From NCBI RefSeq assembly GCF_900104555.1, contig NZ_FNJU01000009.1, forward strand, positions 116,450-180,449: a stretch of DNA of 64,000 nt, read 5' to 3'. The stretch is from Litchfieldia salsa (lineage in GTDB: Bacteria; Bacillota; Bacilli; Bacillales; Bacillaceae_L). The position numbers and the translations under genes are program-made. The notes under the pieces were generated by a model. That model did not search any database. It saw nothing but the letters and a program-made list of their open reading frames with translations, and was not told where the DNA came from. Numbering within the stretch: the stretch's first letter is position 1; every line of letters begins with the position of its first letter. Positions 62,051-64,000 of this stretch are shown piece by piece.

Positions 62051-62441
62051 AGTGATTCCGACTTACTGGAATGGGGCTATAATTAGACCTCTAATATTGA
62101 TGTGAGGCACTCCACTTACAAATAACCTATGGCACTGCACTATAAATTAATTACCTAAATCCAATCCTGTATTTTTTACAGGATTTTTTGTTTTTTTAGG
62201 AGGATTTTAAGGCTTTATGTCGTATTTTTTATTTTGTTTAAAGGACTATATTGGAGAAAATCAAAAACAATATCATATAAGCAGTTGAAACTCTACCGTT
62301 GGTTGGAGCTAGGAAACTAGACTCTTGTGTTAAATATGAGATTTAATATCTGGCGATATAATCCTGACATACTACGCTGGGCACAAAGCTCTAACAGAAA
62401 GTTGGATAGTCAGATATGTCATACTGCGACTTGGAGGAGAA
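62051..62441 (+). ncRNA. IS110 left non-coding region, candidate bridge RNA
   Basis: About 390 bases without a gene precede the transposase. IS110-family elements encode a structured bridge RNA in a non-coding end. The stretch 62270-62435 has several short inverted repeats (for example TCTGGCGATA, GGCACAAAGC, CTGACATACTAC with a later GATATGTCATAC) and ends at the GGAGGAG site. The exact RNA and the left end of the element were not determined. Confidence 0.45.
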
Positions 62442-63866
62442 ATGATGAACACTACCATTACTCCATTTAGTTATGGAAATGACACGCATAAAAGCCATCA
62501 AGGGCAGCGTAAGTTTTATCAATTTTATGTTGGTATTGATATTGGGGCAAGCTTTCACGTTGCGTCCTGTATTCCATTTGATGCATTCTTAGACCCTAAA
62601 GGTATTGCTTGGAAAAGGACGAAGACAATGAAATTTAACTCCGATAGTGTTGGAATCGCTGAGTTTTTAAACGCCTTAGGAAAGATTGAAAAACAATTCT
62701 CTCTTACCCAAAAAGACTTTTTAATTCTTTTGGAACCAACAGGCGGACACTATTCTTACCTAGTACAGCAAGTGTTATTAAATGAAGGTTATGAACTATT
62801 TCAAGTTGAAAATAGAGCCGTTGGTGAGTTCCGTAAAAATAACTTAGGAATCTCTGAAAAAACTGATTCAATGGATGCCAAAGTAATGGCTTACATGGGG
62901 TGGCATAAGCAATTACATCCACATATGCAAGGTGTAACGCTTATTAGACCTCAATCAGTCCTTCAATCCTTGTTTCGAACAGTAATGAGGGACAGATGGT
63001 ATATAAACGTCCAACTAACTCGACGAAAGAACCAAGTTCAACAGCTTTTAAAAGTAACTCATCCTGATTTAAATAAAGCTTTTAAGAGCCTATCTAGCAC
63101 GTCAGTTTTGAAGTTAGTCTTAGAGTTCCCTACGGGACTTCATATGAAGGAAGCCACAGCAGAAGAAATATATAATTTTTTATTGAAAGCTGGTGCAAAA
63201 AGTGTGGCTAAACGAGCAGCTAACATATTAGCTGAAGTGATGCCTAACACTATTGCAGTTCCAGCTGAACATCTTGTAGAAAGACAAAAATGGGTTATAG
63301 AAGAAGCCCTACGTCTCGAAGAAAGCATCAAGCTAATTGACAAAGAGATTCATAAACTTTTATGGGGCGACCCTGACAAAGGTTTAGATTCTCACCCATA
63401 TACAGAAATCTTAATGTCCCTTCCTTTTGTGAGCGAAAACATCGCCTGTACACTGATTGGGGTCATAGGTGATATTGAAAGATTTAATACATATAAAGAG
63501 TTCAAGAAATATCTAGGTGTATCTTCGGAAAACAAGCAGTCTGGAACATCGGTAACTGGCACTAGACAGACATATAGCGGAGTTAGAGATGCCAGGAGAG
63601 TCCTTTATCAAATCGCTTTAATTATTTTAGCAAATGGACAAAAGCATCCTACCGTCTTCAAAGCATACTATGACCGTAAGGTAACTGAAGGAATGAACAA
63701 GAAAAAGGCAATTGGGCATTTATGCGGTAAAATAGCATCACTTATTTACACAGTCCTAAAAAACAAAGTGAAATATGATCCAATCACTCACGCTAAAGCT
63801 TGTGGCGTAGAGTTTAACAATCTTTATATTAAAAATAACAAGGAAAAAACTAAGCTAACAAATTGA
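62442..63866 (+). CDS. IS110-family transposase
   Basis: The 474-residue transposase has an N-terminal DEDD (RuvC-like) domain: GIDIGASFH with Asp33, LLEPTGGHY, and EKTDSMDAKVMAYM. The C-terminal Tnp_20 domain (about residues 330-430) has LMSLPFVSENIACTLIGVIG and QSGTSVTGTRQTYSG, where the catalytic serine lies. IS110 elements excise as circles and use a bridge RNA to choose targets. The gene is intact, so the element may be active. ATG follows TTGGAGGAGAAATG. Confidence 0.92.
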   Translation: MMNTTITPFSYGNDTHKSHQGQRKFYQFYVGIDIGASFHVASCIPFDAFLDPKGIAWKRTKTMKFNSDSVGIAEFLNALGKIEKQFSLTQKDFLILLEPTGGHYSYLVQQVLLNEGYELFQVENRAVGEFRKNNLGISEKTDSMDAKVMAYMGWHKQLHPHMQGVTLIRPQSVLQSLFRTVMRDRWYINVQLTRRKNQVQQLLKVTHPDLNKAFKSLSSTSVLKLVLEFPTGLHMKEATAEEIYNFLLKAGAKSVAKRAANILAEVMPNTIAVPAEHLVERQKWVIEEALRLEESIKLIDKEIHKLLWGDPDKGLDSHPYTEILMSLPFVSENIACTLIGVIGDIERFNTYKEFKKYLGVSSENKQSGTSVTGTRQTYSGVRDARRVLYQIALIILANGQKHPTVFKAYYDRKVTEGMNKKKAIGHLCGKIASLIYTVLKNKVKYDPITHAKACGVEFNNLYIKNNKEKTKLTN

Positions 63867-63908
63867 AAAATAGAGTTAAAAACACAAAACCCTAAGTGCT
63901 TTAAAAGA

Positions 63909-63951
63909 GCAAAAATCACCTATTATTAATTAAATTTTAGGTGATTTTTCA
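63909..63951 (+). terminator. Terminator after the IS110 transposase
   Basis: AAAAATCACCTA and TAGGTGATTTTT form a long stem about 45 bases after the stop codon. The right end of the element probably lies at or beyond the window edge. Confidence 0.7.
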
Positions 63952-64000
63952 TCTTTAAAAATACTTTCTTATTTGTTAAAGCACTACACTACGTTTAAGT

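Overview
The window looks like chromosomal DNA of a low-GC, spore-forming Bacillaceae bacterium. The support is Bacillus-type small proteins (a Spo0E-like phosphatase, a YjcZ-type sporulation peptide, the YvrJ/DUF2922/DUF1659 trio), a ComK homologue, a YlmB-TenA thiamin salvage pair behind a TPP riboswitch, a YwqC-YwqD-YwqE tyrosine kinase/phosphatase module, and strong AGGAGG-type ribosome binding sites with frequent TTG and GTG starts. The genus cannot be fixed from the sequence alone. No rRNA, tRNA or CRISPR array was seen.

Layout. 0.2-2.7 kb: an MBOAT O-acyltransferase and an SGNH-like partner, bracketed by palindromic repeats. 2.9-5.4 kb: TPP riboswitch, ylmB, tenA. 5.5-8.1 kb: methyltransferase, secreted GDSL esterase and DUF4230 protein. 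8.2-10.3 kb: an ABC-F ribosome-protection gene with a leader peptide and an attenuator. 10.5-14.5 kb: decayed DNA (AbiEii and IS3 remnants, broken ORFs) around an ECF sigma/anti-sigma pair. 14.5-17.2 kb: a detached flippase and glycosyltransferase. 18.1-24.6 kb: an accessory island with two replication-initiator-like proteins, an XRE regulator, ComK, a MORN protein, a lipoprotein nuclease, a frameshifted NERD gene and a membrane coiled-coil gene set between duplicated sequences.

24.9-44.4 kb is one large exopolysaccharide locus, all on the minus strand. It runs from the kinase module (ywqC, ywqD, ywqE) through a PglF-type dehydratase, galU, a broken pilin gene, a PglE-type aminotransferase, a PglC-type priming transferase, an ATP-grasp protein, a HAD phosphatase, three glycosyltransferases, a Wzy-type polymerase, an O-acetyltransferase and a Wzx flippase, to UDP-glucose dehydrogenase and a UDP-glucuronate-type epimerase. 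The genes predict a Wzx/Wzy-made, uronic-acid and amino-sugar containing, O-acetylated polymer controlled by a tyrosine kinase. A terminator-bearing element between ywqD and ywqE has a second copy near 17.7 kb, beside the detached polysaccharide genes.

Just upstream of the EPS locus, on the opposite strand, a c-di-GMP-I riboswitch precedes a 44-residue membrane peptide. 45-60 kb is ordinary Bacillaceae housekeeping: small sporulation genes, an acyltransferase, TauE, an Lrp regulator, an AHSA1/ArsR/VOC operon with twin operators, and a LysR-rhodanese pair. The right end, 60.3-64 kb, holds small immunity-like genes, one of them between 116-bp direct repeats, next to an IS110-family element.

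At least two dispersed repeat families run through the window: a short palindrome (GGGACGGTTCTCGTGTC and its complement) and a roughly 210-bp MITE-like element with terminal inverted repeats. They account for much of the intergenic sequence.
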